Part shown: piece by piece, positions 52,527-61,316 of the stretch
Position numbering within the stretch: the first letter of the stretch is position 1
Layout: every line of letters starts with the position of its first letter
Source of the DNA: Allopusillimonas lactea
GTDB taxonomy: Bacteria; Pseudomonadota; Gammaproteobacteria; Burkholderiales; Burkholderiaceae_B
Direction of reading: 5' to 3'
Length of the DNA: 64,000 nt
NCBI RefSeq assembly: GCF_021653995.1
Contig: NZ_JAJJOZ010000002.1
Coordinates: 434,001 to 498,000 of the forward strand
Position numbers and translations under genes: made by a program
Notes under the pieces: generated by a model
The model's database searches: none
Told to the model about the DNA's origin: nothing
Seen by the model: only the letters and a program-made list of their open reading frames with translations

Positions 52527-54061
52527 GCGACATCCTTTCTCACCTCCAACTGGGCTTCGGGGTTGCCTTTTCCTGGTCCAACCTGGCCGTGGCGCTCATC
52601 GGCGCTTTTCTGGGCACCATGGTCGGCGTGCTGCCGGGCCTGGGCCCGATCAATGGGGTGGCAATGCTGATCCCCATCGCGTTCGCGATGAACCTGCCGC
52701 CCGAAACCGCGCTGATCCTGCTTGCCGCCGTGTATGTGGGCGCCGAGTACGGCGGCCGCATCACCGCCATCCTGATCAACGTGCCGGGCGAGGCCAGTGC
52801 CATCATGACCACGCTCGACGGCTATCCGCTGGCGCGCCAGGGGCTGGCCAATGTGGCGCTTTCGTTGTCGGCCTGGTCGGCTTTCTGCGGGTCGTTCGTT
52901 TCGGTGTTCGGCATTGTGCTGCTGGCGCCGCTGCTGGCAAAGTGGGCATTGGCCTTCGGCCCGGCCGAATACTTCGCGCTCATGATCTTTGCTTTCTGCT
53001 GCCTGACCAGCCTGCTGGGCAACCAGCCGGTCAAAGGCGCGCTGTCTGCCATGATAGGTCTGGCGATTGCAACGGTGGGCGTCGATTCAAACTCGGGCGT
53101 CTATCGCTACACCTTTGATTCGGTGCATTTGTTCGACGGCATCGATTTCGTGGTCGTGGTGATTGCGCTGTTCGCCATTGCCGAGCTGCTCGAAATGCTC
53201 GAAAAAGTGGTGTCGGGCCAGCATGTGGAAGTGGAGTCATCAGGCCGCAAGCTGTTCAACCTGAAAGAGCTTATCTTCACCAGATGGAGCGTCGCGCGCA
53301 GTGCCTTTATTGGCTTTTTGGTCGGCGTGCTGCCGGGTGCGGGAGCTAGTGTGGCCGCGGCGGTGGCGTACTCCAACGAAAAGCGCATCGTCGAAGCCAA
53401 GGATCCCGATGCCAAGTTCGGCAGGGGCGACATGCGCGGCGTGGTGGCCCCCGAGGCGGCGGCCACGGCATCCGCAGTGGGTTCGTTTGTGCCCATGCTC
53501 ACGCTGGGGGTGCCGGGTTCGGGCACCACGGCGGTGATGATGGGCGCGCTCACGCTGTACAACATTACGCCGGGGCCGGTTCTGTTCGATACCAAACCTG
53601 AACTGGTGTGGGGCCTGATCGCATCGCTGTTTATCGCCAACGTCATTCTGTTCGTCATGAACGTGCCGATGGTGCGGGTGTTCTCCAAGGTGTTGTCGGT
53701 ACCGGGTTGGCTGATGGTGCCGGGCATTCTGGCCATCAGCTATATCGGTGTGTATGCCATCAACGCAGGCACCTTCGACCTGACCATGGCCGCTGTGATC
53801 GGCAGCATCGGCTACCTGCTGCGCAAGGCCGGCCTGCCGATGGCGCCGCTGGTGCTGGGTGTAGTGCTGGGCGATATGATGGAGCAGAACCTGCGCCGTG
53901 CGCTATCCATTACCAACGGCGAGCTGTCAATTCTGGTCGAAAGCCCCATTTCCAAGGGCTTGTGGATCGTGTCGCTGTTTATTGTTGTCGTGCCGCCGCT
54001 GCTGCGCTACCTGCGCAAGCGCAAGGGTATCGCCACAGCTTCTTTGGCAACAGACGACTGA
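52523..54061 (+). CDS. bctA: TTT-system large membrane permease, BctA/TctA-like
   Basis: A 512-residue transporter with about 12 helices. The glycine motifs are TMVGVLPGLGPINGVAML (about 32-49) and GVLPGAGASVAAAVAY; ILINVPGEASAIMTTLDG and LTLGVPGSGTTAVMMGA are the paired loops. The start is GTG 52523, overlapping the bctB stop, with GGAGG 7 bases upstream. It completes bctDE-bctCBA; a strong terminator follows. The protein is clearly a paralogue of the TctA at 40 kb but distinct throughout. Confidence 0.94.
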   Translation: MSDILSHLQLGFGVAFSWSNLAVALIGAFLGTMVGVLPGLGPINGVAMLIPIAFAMNLPPETALILLAAVYVGAEYGGRITAILINVPGEASAIMTTLDGYPLARQGLANVALSLSAWSAFCGSFVSVFGIVLLAPLLAKWALAFGPAEYFALMIFAFCCLTSLLGNQPVKGALSAMIGLAIATVGVDSNSGVYRYTFDSVHLFDGIDFVVVVIALFAIAELLEMLEKVVSGQHVEVESSGRKLFNLKELIFTRWSVARSAFIGFLVGVLPGAGASVAAAVAYSNEKRIVEAKDPDAKFGRGDMRGVVAPEAAATASAVGSFVPMLTLGVPGSGTTAVMMGALTLYNITPGPVLFDTKPELVWGLIASLFIANVILFVMNVPMVRVFSKVLSVPGWLMVPGILAISYIGVYAINAGTFDLTMAAVIGSIGYLLRKAGLPMAPLVLGVVLGDMMEQNLRRALSITNGELSILVESPISKGLWIVSLFIVVVPPLLRYLRKRKGIATASLATDD

Positions 54062-54108
54062 TACACGCGGCTCGCCAAGTTACAAGCACGGCCGCACCTT
54101 GAGCCGCA

Positions 54109-54148
54109 CCCCAAAGGTTGGATGTAGGTCCAACCTTTGGGGTATTTT
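54109..54148 (+). terminator. Intrinsic terminator after bctA
   Basis: CCCCAAAGGTTGGA and TCCAACCTTTGGGG pair perfectly (14 bp) around TGTAGG, followed by TATTTTT. It ends the bct operon before the convergent CoA-transferase gene. Confidence 0.92.
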
Positions 54149-54212
54149 TATGGCCGGGTTTTTGGAGGGCGCACGCGCTTAGTGCGTACCGCAAACGGTG
54201 AGCGGCGCACGC

Positions 54213-55739
54213 TCAAGCCTCGGTGGGCCAAGTAGCCTCGCTGCCGCGCAGGGCGCTCGCGGGTGTGTCCCAGCGCATGGGAGCACCTTCGATCTGGCAA
54301 GGAGGGCGCAGGCGATGCGCGGGGCCCCAAGCGGTATATTCCGTCGCGGGGGCGAGGTCCGCATCGGTTTCGGGCGCCAGCGGGCCGGCATCGCCGGCCT
54401 GTCGGGTAACCAGCAGTTCGCCCATGCGCGCCAGCGATAACCGGGTGGCGCTGCCCTGCCGTTGCGCCAGGCGCATGGACAGGCCTCTCAGCGCCGCGGC
54501 GGCCATGAGGTAGCCGCACGCTTGGTCCAGGCATTGCGCGGGCAGGGGCGTGGGGCGGTCCTTGCCATAATGCGACATGCCGGCGTGGGCTATGCCATTG
54601 CTCATCTGCACCAGGCTGTCGAATCCGCGTCGCGCGCGCCATGGGCCTGTCCAGCCATAGGCATTCAGGCATACATCCACGAGGCCGGGGCGTATCGCCT
54701 GGCGTTCGCGCTCGCCCAGGCCCAGCCGCTCCAGCGCGTCGGCGCGGTAGCCATGCACCAGCACATCCGCGCCTGTCAGCAGCGCCAGCAGGGTTTCACG
54801 CTGGCGCGGGTCGCGGATGTCCAGTTCTGTGCAGCGTTTTCCCACCGTTACTTCGGGCACCATGCCCGGTTCCGACCACCAGGGCGGATCGACGCGCAGC
54901 ACGGTGGCGCCATAGCCAGCCAGAAAGCGCGTGGCCACTGGGCCAGCCAGCACGCGCGTGAGATCCAGCACCCGCAAACCCGCCAATGGCCGCGCGGGGC
55001 AGGCGAGGGTCGCATGCCCACCGTCCTCTTCCCGCCAGGCGGGTGTGCCCGTGGCGGACGCGGCGCTGGCGCCCGCATCAGTGTGCTTGGTGGCACCACG
55101 GATGGCGCCGCCCGCTGCTTTGCTACGTGCATCAGTATCAGCAGCGCTTTCGGCGCCCGGATCCGCGGCTACGTAGCGGGTGATGTGGTAGAGCGGCTCG
55201 GCCATCACGGCCCGGCCCTGCTCGTGTTCCATCCACTGCGTGCGCGAGCGCATGGCGGCGGCGCAGGCATGCGCGGCCACTAGCTCTCGCTCCAGCGGCT
55301 CCGCGTCCCAGTGGGCAATGGCTGCTGCCACTGCGTCGCGTTCGGGGGCGCAGCCCAGCACTGCAATAGCCGCCTGGCGGTGATGCGCCATGTTGGCGTG
55401 AATGCGTATCCAGCCATCACGGGTAGGGTAATCGCCAGTGACGGCATCGCGCACGGCAGGCACTGTCCAGCCTATGGGCCTGAGCGAAGTCTGGAACCAG
55501 AACGAAGCAAGGCGCGCGTCGGTGCTGACCTCGGGCCGCCGGCCCCAGCGTAGCGCGATGTAGTCTGCCAATGCGCTGGCGGCGGTGCCGATGGCCGCTG
55601 TCGCAAAAGGGGTAACTGCATAGACGGAGGGCAGGGCGCCTTCGCCGGTCAGCAGGGGTAGACGCGAGGCTGTGGAACTCGAGGAGGCTGCGGGCAGCAT
55701 GGCCCGCATGAAATATGCAAACGTTTCACGGTGACTCAT
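54213..55739 (-). CDS. Family III CoA-transferase (CaiB/BaiF type)
   Basis: A 508-residue CoA-transferase. The C-terminal half carries the family core, LRVLDLTRVLAGPVATRFLAG with YGATVLRVDPP, then GKRCTELDIRDP and NAYGWTGPW. The N-terminal 240 residues form a second, more diverged domain typical of the longer members. Between them is an Ala/Gly-rich linker of about 40 residues. ATG 55739 is preferred since GGAGA lies 7 bases upstream; the frame extends 56 codons further but without protein-like character. The acyl group is unknown. It faces the bct operon tail to tail. Confidence 0.85.
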   Translation of the reverse strand: MSHRETFAYFMRAMLPAASSSSTASRLPLLTGEGALPSVYAVTPFATAAIGTAASALADYIALRWGRRPEVSTDARLASFWFQTSLRPIGWTVPAVRDAVTGDYPTRDGWIRIHANMAHHRQAAIAVLGCAPERDAVAAAIAHWDAEPLERELVAAHACAAAMRSRTQWMEHEQGRAVMAEPLYHITRYVAADPGAESAADTDARSKAAGGAIRGATKHTDAGASAASATGTPAWREEDGGHATLACPARPLAGLRVLDLTRVLAGPVATRFLAGYGATVLRVDPPWWSEPGMVPEVTVGKRCTELDIRDPRQRETLLALLTGADVLVHGYRADALERLGLGERERQAIRPGLVDVCLNAYGWTGPWRARRGFDSLVQMSNGIAHAGMSHYGKDRPTPLPAQCLDQACGYLMAAAALRGLSMRLAQRQGSATRLSLARMGELLVTRQAGDAGPLAPETDADLAPATEYTAWGPAHRLRPPCQIEGAPMRWDTPASALRGSEATWPTEA

Positions 55740-56376
55740 CGCATTCTCCATTGCGATTGCCGACGGCACAGCCAACGGCGTTGCCGCTACGCTAGTGCCT
55801 TGGCCGCTCATCAGCGCCTGGTGGCAGGGGCGCCGGCGGCCGTTGCCGGGCCCCGCCCGGTCCCTGTGCTGGCGGTGTGTTGTTCTACTGTATCGCAGCA
55901 AAGGCATGTCGCGTCAGACGTATCCTCAGACATGTCGCCCGGCGTGTCGGGACGTAAGCCTGGAAATGATTTCTGATGAAATGATAGACATGCAAATGAT
56001 ATAGCAGTAGAATGCTGGCAGTCATTACCCGGCAGCCCTGCAATCATCGCGGGCGGTATCAACCGGTAATGTTTTTTGGGGGGCAACCCTCAGTCAATTG
56101 GCCGCTACGCAGTGGCCCGGCTTCACGCCGAAACCCGTACACCCGGCCTCAATCAGGCCGCGGAACAACCGTCCAGCCCTTTATGGCTGGCGCCGCAGTA
56201 TCAGGCTTTCTTGACGCATACCGGCTTCGTCGGCGCGTGCGTTTGCATTTGCCTGCTGCTGCAGACTAGGCACCAAAGATGTGTCGTCCATGCCGGACCG
56301 CAGGGTAGCCCCCGCGCGGGCCAGCCGGCTTGCGCGCGTCCGGCGCCTGCATGCAACACAAAGGAGAAACATCGCT
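55740..56376. other. Gene-free 637-base divergent spacer
   Basis: It separates the CoA-transferase and symporter genes. It holds the AAATGAT triplet array (55964-56000), two GACATGTCG-like sites (near 55906 and 55932) and the AAGGAG ribosome site of the symporter. No gene is supported. A region of this size suggests regulation of both divergent genes, but no regulator gene lies next to it. Confidence 0.6.
55964..56000 (+). repeat. Three AAATGAT boxes spaced exactly 15 bp
   Basis: AAATGAT occurs at 55964, 55979 and 55994, with 8 varying bases between, in an AT-rich island within GC-rich DNA. Regular spacing suggests a protein array (about one and a half turns) or a short tandem repeat. Confidence 0.6.
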
Positions 56377-58077
56377 ATGCATGAGGGTGATTTTTTTCAG
56401 CTCTCCACATCGTCCACCTTGCTTTTGCTGGTGGGGTTCTATGGCTTGACCTTCCTGATGTCGCTGCTGATTGGGCAAAAGAAAGAAAACGTGGACGGCT
56501 ATATGGTCGCCAATAATTCGGTGGGCTTTGGCCTCTCGGCCGCCAGTATGATCGCCACCTGGATCTGGGCCGCCTCGTTCTACGCCAGCGCGACTTCGGG
56601 CTACAAATACGGCCTCTCGGGTCCGCTGCATTACGGCATGTGGGGCGCACTGATGATTCTGTTCATCTACCCCTTCGGGCGCCGCTTTCGCGCGCTGGCC
56701 CCGCGCGCCCATACGCTGGCCGAGGTGCTGCAGGCACGTCATGGCCGCTCCAGCCAGCTGATCATGGCCGTCTCGAACCTGGTGGGCAGCTGTATCAGCT
56801 TGATGGTCAACTTCACGGCGGCCGGCGCGCTGGTGTCGGTATTGAGCCCGCTCAGTTTCATCCAGGGCGTATTGATCGCCGGCTTGGGCGTGCTGTCGTA
56901 TACCTTGTGGTCGGGCTTTCGCGCATCGGTGATGACAGACTTCGCGCAACTCGTGGCCATGATTTTGGCGGCGGTGGTCATTATTCCGGTGATTTTCTTC
57001 AACGCGGGTGGCACCGACATGCTGATCGCCAATATGCACAACCTGTCGCTGGAGCAGCAGGATTTCTTCTCCACACAGGCGATTCTGGAGCAGGGCGCAC
57101 CGTATTTCGTGGCCGTGCTGGCCTATGCGATCGGCAATCAGACCATTGCGCAGCGTCTTTTCGCGGTGCGCGAAGACTTGATCAAGCCTACCTTTCTCAC
57201 TGCCACGCTGGGCTATGGCGCGGTGGTCATCGGGCTGGGCATGCTGGGCCTGCTAGCGTTGTTCGTTGGCCTGCAGCCGGCCGATGGCGACATGAACAAC
57301 ATCATCCCGCAGATGGCGTCCACGTATCTGCCGCCAGCGGGTATTGCACTGTTCTTTATCCTGGTGATCGGCTCGCTCTCGTCCACAGCCGACTCTGATC
57401 TGGCTGCGCTGTCGTCCATCATGATGACGGATATCTATGGCAAGAACATCGCCAAGGGTAAGGTTGACCCTGCGCGCATGCTGTGGTGGGGCCGCGCCAC
57501 GATGGTGGTGGCAACCATGCTGGGTGTGGTGTTCGCAAGCCTGAAGCTCGACATCCTGGTGATGCTGGTGTTTGTGGGTGCGTTGTGGGGTGCCATCGTG
57601 TTCCCGGTGATTGCCAGCTTTTACTGGGGCAAGGTTACCAACCGCGCGTTTACGACGTCGGTGATTGTGGCCGTATTGCTGTTTACGGTGGCGCGCTTTG
57701 AACTGCTGCCCCTCGATGGCCTGGCTGGCCTGTTCTTTGAGTTGTGCGCAACGGTCGGCCTTGCCGTGGTGATTGGTCTCATGGCGTTTGCGTTCTTCAA
57801 GCCCCGCATCGCTATTGCGCTGGGCCTGCTGGCCGGCGCCATTGCGCTGCCCTACACCATCGGCTTTCTGCGCGACTACACCGTGCTGTTGGGTTCGCTG
57901 ACCGCCTATGGCGTGAGTGCGTTCATTTGCACGGCCATGAGCTGGCGCAGCAATGAAAACTTTGACTTCAGTCTGCTGAATGAGCGCGTCACCTCCTTCG
58001 ATGAGGAGACGCAGGCGGCGGAACCCGTATCTGCGCAGGGCCGCGCCGCCGCCGAGCTGGCGCATGCGCGCGGGTAG
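56377..58077 (+). CDS. Sodium:solute symporter family transporter
   Basis: A 566-residue membrane transporter of the SSS family with about 13 helices. Early segments YMVANNSVGFGLSAASMIAT and ATWIWAASFYASATSGYKYG, and SLSSTADSDLAALSSIMMTDI with the Na+-site serines, are family marks. It resembles the DUR3/urea or carboxylate branch more than the sugar branch. AAGGAG lies about 10 bases before ATG 56377; an upstream in-frame start would add 32 arginine-rich residues. It is followed by a hairpin and a gene for a 42-residue partner. The substrate is not known. Confidence 0.9.
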   Translation: MHEGDFFQLSTSSTLLLLVGFYGLTFLMSLLIGQKKENVDGYMVANNSVGFGLSAASMIATWIWAASFYASATSGYKYGLSGPLHYGMWGALMILFIYPFGRRFRALAPRAHTLAEVLQARHGRSSQLIMAVSNLVGSCISLMVNFTAAGALVSVLSPLSFIQGVLIAGLGVLSYTLWSGFRASVMTDFAQLVAMILAAVVIIPVIFFNAGGTDMLIANMHNLSLEQQDFFSTQAILEQGAPYFVAVLAYAIGNQTIAQRLFAVREDLIKPTFLTATLGYGAVVIGLGMLGLLALFVGLQPADGDMNNIIPQMASTYLPPAGIALFFILVIGSLSSTADSDLAALSSIMMTDIYGKNIAKGKVDPARMLWWGRATMVVATMLGVVFASLKLDILVMLVFVGALWGAIVFPVIASFYWGKVTNRAFTTSVIVAVLLFTVARFELLPLDGLAGLFFELCATVGLAVVIGLMAFAFFKPRIAIALGLLAGAIALPYTIGFLRDYTVLLGSLTAYGVSAFICTAMSWRSNENFDFSLLNERVTSFDEETQAAEPVSAQGRAAAELAHARG

Positions 58078-58093
58078 CAAAGTGACGGGGCAT

Positions 58094-58108
58094 GCCGCCT
58101 TTGGCGGC
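58094..58108 (+). other. Hairpin between the symporter and its small partner
   Basis: GCCGCC-TTT-GGCGGC forms a tight hairpin just after the symporter stop, with no T-run. It may protect the upstream message or set a different dose for the downstream small gene. Confidence 0.55.
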
Positions 58109-58168
58109 TGCCTCGATACTGTCCTAGGCGCTTTTAGTGTTGGTTAACGACGATTGAGGAGAATGTTT

Positions 58169-58297
58169 ATGTCCCTATTGCTTTCAAGCTATGTTCTGAT
58201 CTGGCCGTTGCTGTCCGCGGGTGTTCTGGCCATGCTGCTGATCAGCCTGGTCCGCGATATGCGGGCGGCGCGCCGCAACGGCGATTCGATGATTTGA
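58169..58297 (+). CDS. Putative transporter small subunit (42 residues)
   Basis: One-helix membrane protein: a short N-terminus, YVLIWPLLSAGVLAMLLISL, then RDMRAARRNGDSMI. The pattern, YVLIWPxxxAGVL with an R-rich tail ending in (S/P)(M/L)I, matches small proteins annotated as transporter small subunits beside SSS symporters in proteobacteria. ATG 58169 is preceded by GAGGAG at 8 bases; a closer in-frame ATG at 58163 is too near the site. It probably binds or stabilises the 566-residue symporter in the inner membrane. It is too small for many gene callers. Confidence 0.85.
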   Translation: MSLLLSSYVLIWPLLSAGVLAMLLISLVRDMRAARRNGDSMI

Positions 58298-58373
58298 TCA
58301 TGCGGTGTGCGCGGGGCCAACCGAAAGCGCGTGGCCGCGCGCACCCGCCCGTGGCAGGCCCATTGTGCATGGG

Positions 58374-61229
58374 TCAGCCCGAATTGCGCAGCCCCGCCGC
58401 AATACCGTTGATCGTCATGTGGATGGCGCGCTGGCTGCGGCTTTCTTCGTCGCTTTCCTTGCCGGGCTTGCCGACCTCCTGGCGATGGCGGCGCAGCAGC
58501 TCTACCTGCAGGTGGTTGAGCGGATCAATATACGCAAAGCGCTCGGTCAGCGCCGCCCGAAGAGTCGGTTCTTCATCCAGCAGCTCGCGCTGTGCCACGT
58601 CGCTAAACATCTTGAGCGTGAGCGCAAACTCGGCTTCGATCTGCGAGAAAACCTTTTTGCGCAGCCGAGCATCGGGCACCAGCGCGGCATAGCGACGGCC
58701 AATTTCCAGATCGGTCTTGGCCAGTACCTGCTCCATGTTGGAGATCAGGGTACGGAAGAACGGCCATACCTGTGCCATCTCGCGCAATTGCGCCAAGCGC
58801 TTGGCGGGCGTGGCGGGTGCGCTGTCGCAGCCTTGCTCGACATACGCGCGCAGCGCGGAACCCATGCCATACCAGCCGGTGAGCATCACACGGCATTGCG
58901 CCCACGAGAACCCCCACGGAATCGCGCGAAGATCTTCAATTCGCTGGTTGGCCTTGCGCGAGGCGGGGCGCGAGCCGATGTTCAGGCCGGCGATTTCGAG
59001 TATGGGCGTGGAAGCGAAGAAATAGTCGTTGAACCCTTCGGTGCCATAAACCAGATCCCGATAGCTGCGCTCGGCGATGTCGGACATGAAGGTGAGTGCG
59101 CTGCCAAAGCGCGCCATGTTGTCGTCTTCTGCCTGTGCGCTGGATGACGCGGGGGCAAGGCTGGCCTCGAGTGTGGCCGCGACGATATTGGCCAGGTGCC
59201 AGCGGCCCACTTCGGCGTCTTTGTACTTGGCCTGAATCACTTCGCCCTGTTCGGTAAGCCGTATCTGCCCGTTTACGGTGCCAGGCGGCTGCGCCACGAT
59301 GGCATCGAAGCTCGAACCGCCGCCACGCGCCACCGAACCGCCCCGGCCGTGGAACAGCCGCAGGCGCGTCTTGCGCGTGTCGAAAACCTGCACCAGCCGG
59401 CGTTCTGCGCAGTACAGCGACCAATTCGACGTCAGGTAGCCGCCGTCTTTGTTGCTGTCCGAATACCCAAGCATGACTTCCTGGATACCGTGCTGCGCGC
59501 CGCGCACGCGCGCCGCCACGTCGGGAATATCGAGCCAGGCGGCCATGATGTCGGGACCGCGCGCCAAGTCGGGTATGGTTTCGAACAGGGGTACCACCAT
59601 CAGCCCCGCCGGGGCGTCATCGCCATCGCGCATGGGGGCGATGAGCCCTGTTTCCTGCTGCAGTACCAGTACTTCCAGCAGATCGCTCAAGGTTTCGGTG
59701 TGCGAGACGATGGCTTGTTGAATGGCGGCATGCCCGTATTTGTGCCGGCAGGCGGCGGCCATACGCAAAATGGCCAGTTCTTTTTCGGTTTCGGGTGTAT
59801 AGGCAATCCATGGCGATACCAGCGGACGCAGCTCGCGGATTTCGCGGCGCAGCAACGCGACGCGATCCTCCTCGTTCAGCTTGGTGTAGTCGGCGGGTTT
59901 GCCGTTCCATTGCACGCCGGCTTTGTGCAGCAGCTCGGTGATCACGCGTTCATGCACGTCGGAGCTCTGGCGCAGGTCGACCGTGGCGAGGTGAAAACCG
60001 AAGATGGCGACGGCCTGTATCAGGCCCGCAAGGCGCAACTGCGCGATGACGGCGCCGTGGTGTCTGTCGAGCGAGTCCGCAATTACTTGCAGATCGTGTT
60101 GAAAGGCCTCGGGGCCCGCATAGGCGGGCGCGTCGTAAGTGGGCCGCGTGGCGAGCGCGCGGCCAGTGAGCGCCTGCGCCGTGGCAGCCAGCCTGGCGTA
60201 GATATGGATGCAGGCGCGTCGATAGGGCTCGTCGGCGCGATGGGCGGAGGCGTCCTGGCTGGCAAGCGATAGTGCAAAGAGCTCGGGGCTCGCGTTCTCC
60301 AGCGCGCGGGACAGCGACAACTCGGTGCCCAGCGTAATCATCTCATCGAGATAATGGCGCATGATGACGGTGGATTGGCGCAGCAGCGCCTGCTCCAGCG
60401 TGGCCGCGTCGACATTTGGGTTGCCGTCGCGGTCGCCGCCTATCCAGCTGCCCATGCGCAGAAACGGCGGCAGCGGGGCGGCCTTGACATCGAAGGCTGA
60501 CCCTGCGGGCGGGTTCAGGCACTCGCCCAGGTCTTGGTACAGCCGCGGCAGGGCGTTCAGGAACGTGCTGTGGTAGTAGCTCAGGGCATTGTCGATCTCG
60601 TCGACGACGGTCAGTTTCTGGCGGCGCAGCATGCGCGTCTGCCACAACGTGGACACCAGGCCCGTCAGGCGAAGCTGGGCGTGCCGTTGTTCGGCGGGTG
60701 TAAGCGTATCGTCCGCGTGGGCCAGTAGCGCGGCAATCTCGCGGTGTAGGTCCAGCGTGCTCTTGCGCTGTACTTCAGTGGGGTGGGCAGTGAGCACGGG
60801 CACGATACACGTCTGCGCCAGAAACCGCTGCACCTTGCGGCTGCTGATGCCCTGCTCATGCAGCAGGGCCAACGCGTGTCGCAGGCTGCCGCGGGTGGGT
60901 GCGCCGTCCGCCAGATCGTGCGTGCGTTGGCGCCGGTTCTGGTCGCGGTCTTCGGCCAGGTTCGAAAGATGCAGAAAATAGCTGAACGCGCGCGCCACGG
61001 AATTCGAGTCTTCGTCCGCCAGGCGCTGTATCTGCCGCGCCAGCGTGCGGCTGTCGCGGGGGTCTCCTTCGCGGCGGAACTTCACCGCCGCTCGCCTCAG
61101 CTTTTCGATGGCTTCATACACCGTCTTGCCTTCGCACTCTCTGATGACTTCCCCCAGGGTTTTACCGAGGCGGCGGATGTCTTGACGCAAGGCGAGGGGT
61201 TCCCGGGGGGAAGCGGCGGGCTGAGTCAC
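58374..61229 (-). CDS. ppc: Phosphoenolpyruvate carboxylase
   Basis: Carboxylates PEP to oxaloacetate, refilling the citrate cycle. The 951-residue product has VLTAHPTEVQRKS with the catalytic His (about 152), the loop FHGRGGSVARGGG (a variant of FHGRGGTVGRGGGP), YSDSNKDGGYL, and the C-terminal GIAAGLRNSG, where the usual ending is NTG; the last Gly is in place. Length is normal for bacteria. It is divergent from ilvD with 87 bases between starts. The neighbouring TTT and SSS transporters would make carboxylates available to the same pool. Confidence 0.97.
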   Translation of the reverse strand: MTQPAASPREPLALRQDIRRLGKTLGEVIRECEGKTVYEAIEKLRRAAVKFRREGDPRDSRTLARQIQRLADEDSNSVARAFSYFLHLSNLAEDRDQNRRQRTHDLADGAPTRGSLRHALALLHEQGISSRKVQRFLAQTCIVPVLTAHPTEVQRKSTLDLHREIAALLAHADDTLTPAEQRHAQLRLTGLVSTLWQTRMLRRQKLTVVDEIDNALSYYHSTFLNALPRLYQDLGECLNPPAGSAFDVKAAPLPPFLRMGSWIGGDRDGNPNVDAATLEQALLRQSTVIMRHYLDEMITLGTELSLSRALENASPELFALSLASQDASAHRADEPYRRACIHIYARLAATAQALTGRALATRPTYDAPAYAGPEAFQHDLQVIADSLDRHHGAVIAQLRLAGLIQAVAIFGFHLATVDLRQSSDVHERVITELLHKAGVQWNGKPADYTKLNEEDRVALLRREIRELRPLVSPWIAYTPETEKELAILRMAAACRHKYGHAAIQQAIVSHTETLSDLLEVLVLQQETGLIAPMRDGDDAPAGLMVVPLFETIPDLARGPDIMAAWLDIPDVAARVRGAQHGIQEVMLGYSDSNKDGGYLTSNWSLYCAERRLVQVFDTRKTRLRLFHGRGGSVARGGGSSFDAIVAQPPGTVNGQIRLTEQGEVIQAKYKDAEVGRWHLANIVAATLEASLAPASSSAQAEDDNMARFGSALTFMSDIAERSYRDLVYGTEGFNDYFFASTPILEIAGLNIGSRPASRKANQRIEDLRAIPWGFSWAQCRVMLTGWYGMGSALRAYVEQGCDSAPATPAKRLAQLREMAQVWPFFRTLISNMEQVLAKTDLEIGRRYAALVPDARLRKKVFSQIEAEFALTLKMFSDVAQRELLDEEPTLRAALTERFAYIDPLNHLQVELLRRHRQEVGKPGKESDEESRSQRAIHMTINGIAAGLRNSG

Positions 61230-61316
61230 GTTGTCTCCTGAGGGTTGAATTTGAATGGATTATCATAAGGCTCTTTTCACCTGCCGCACTGGCAGCCGTT
61301 CAACTCCGAGAATCTC

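Noticed and set aside
58305..59147. Plus-strand frame antisense to ppc
   Set aside because: It lies within the ppc C-terminal region, where motifs and length support ppc alone.
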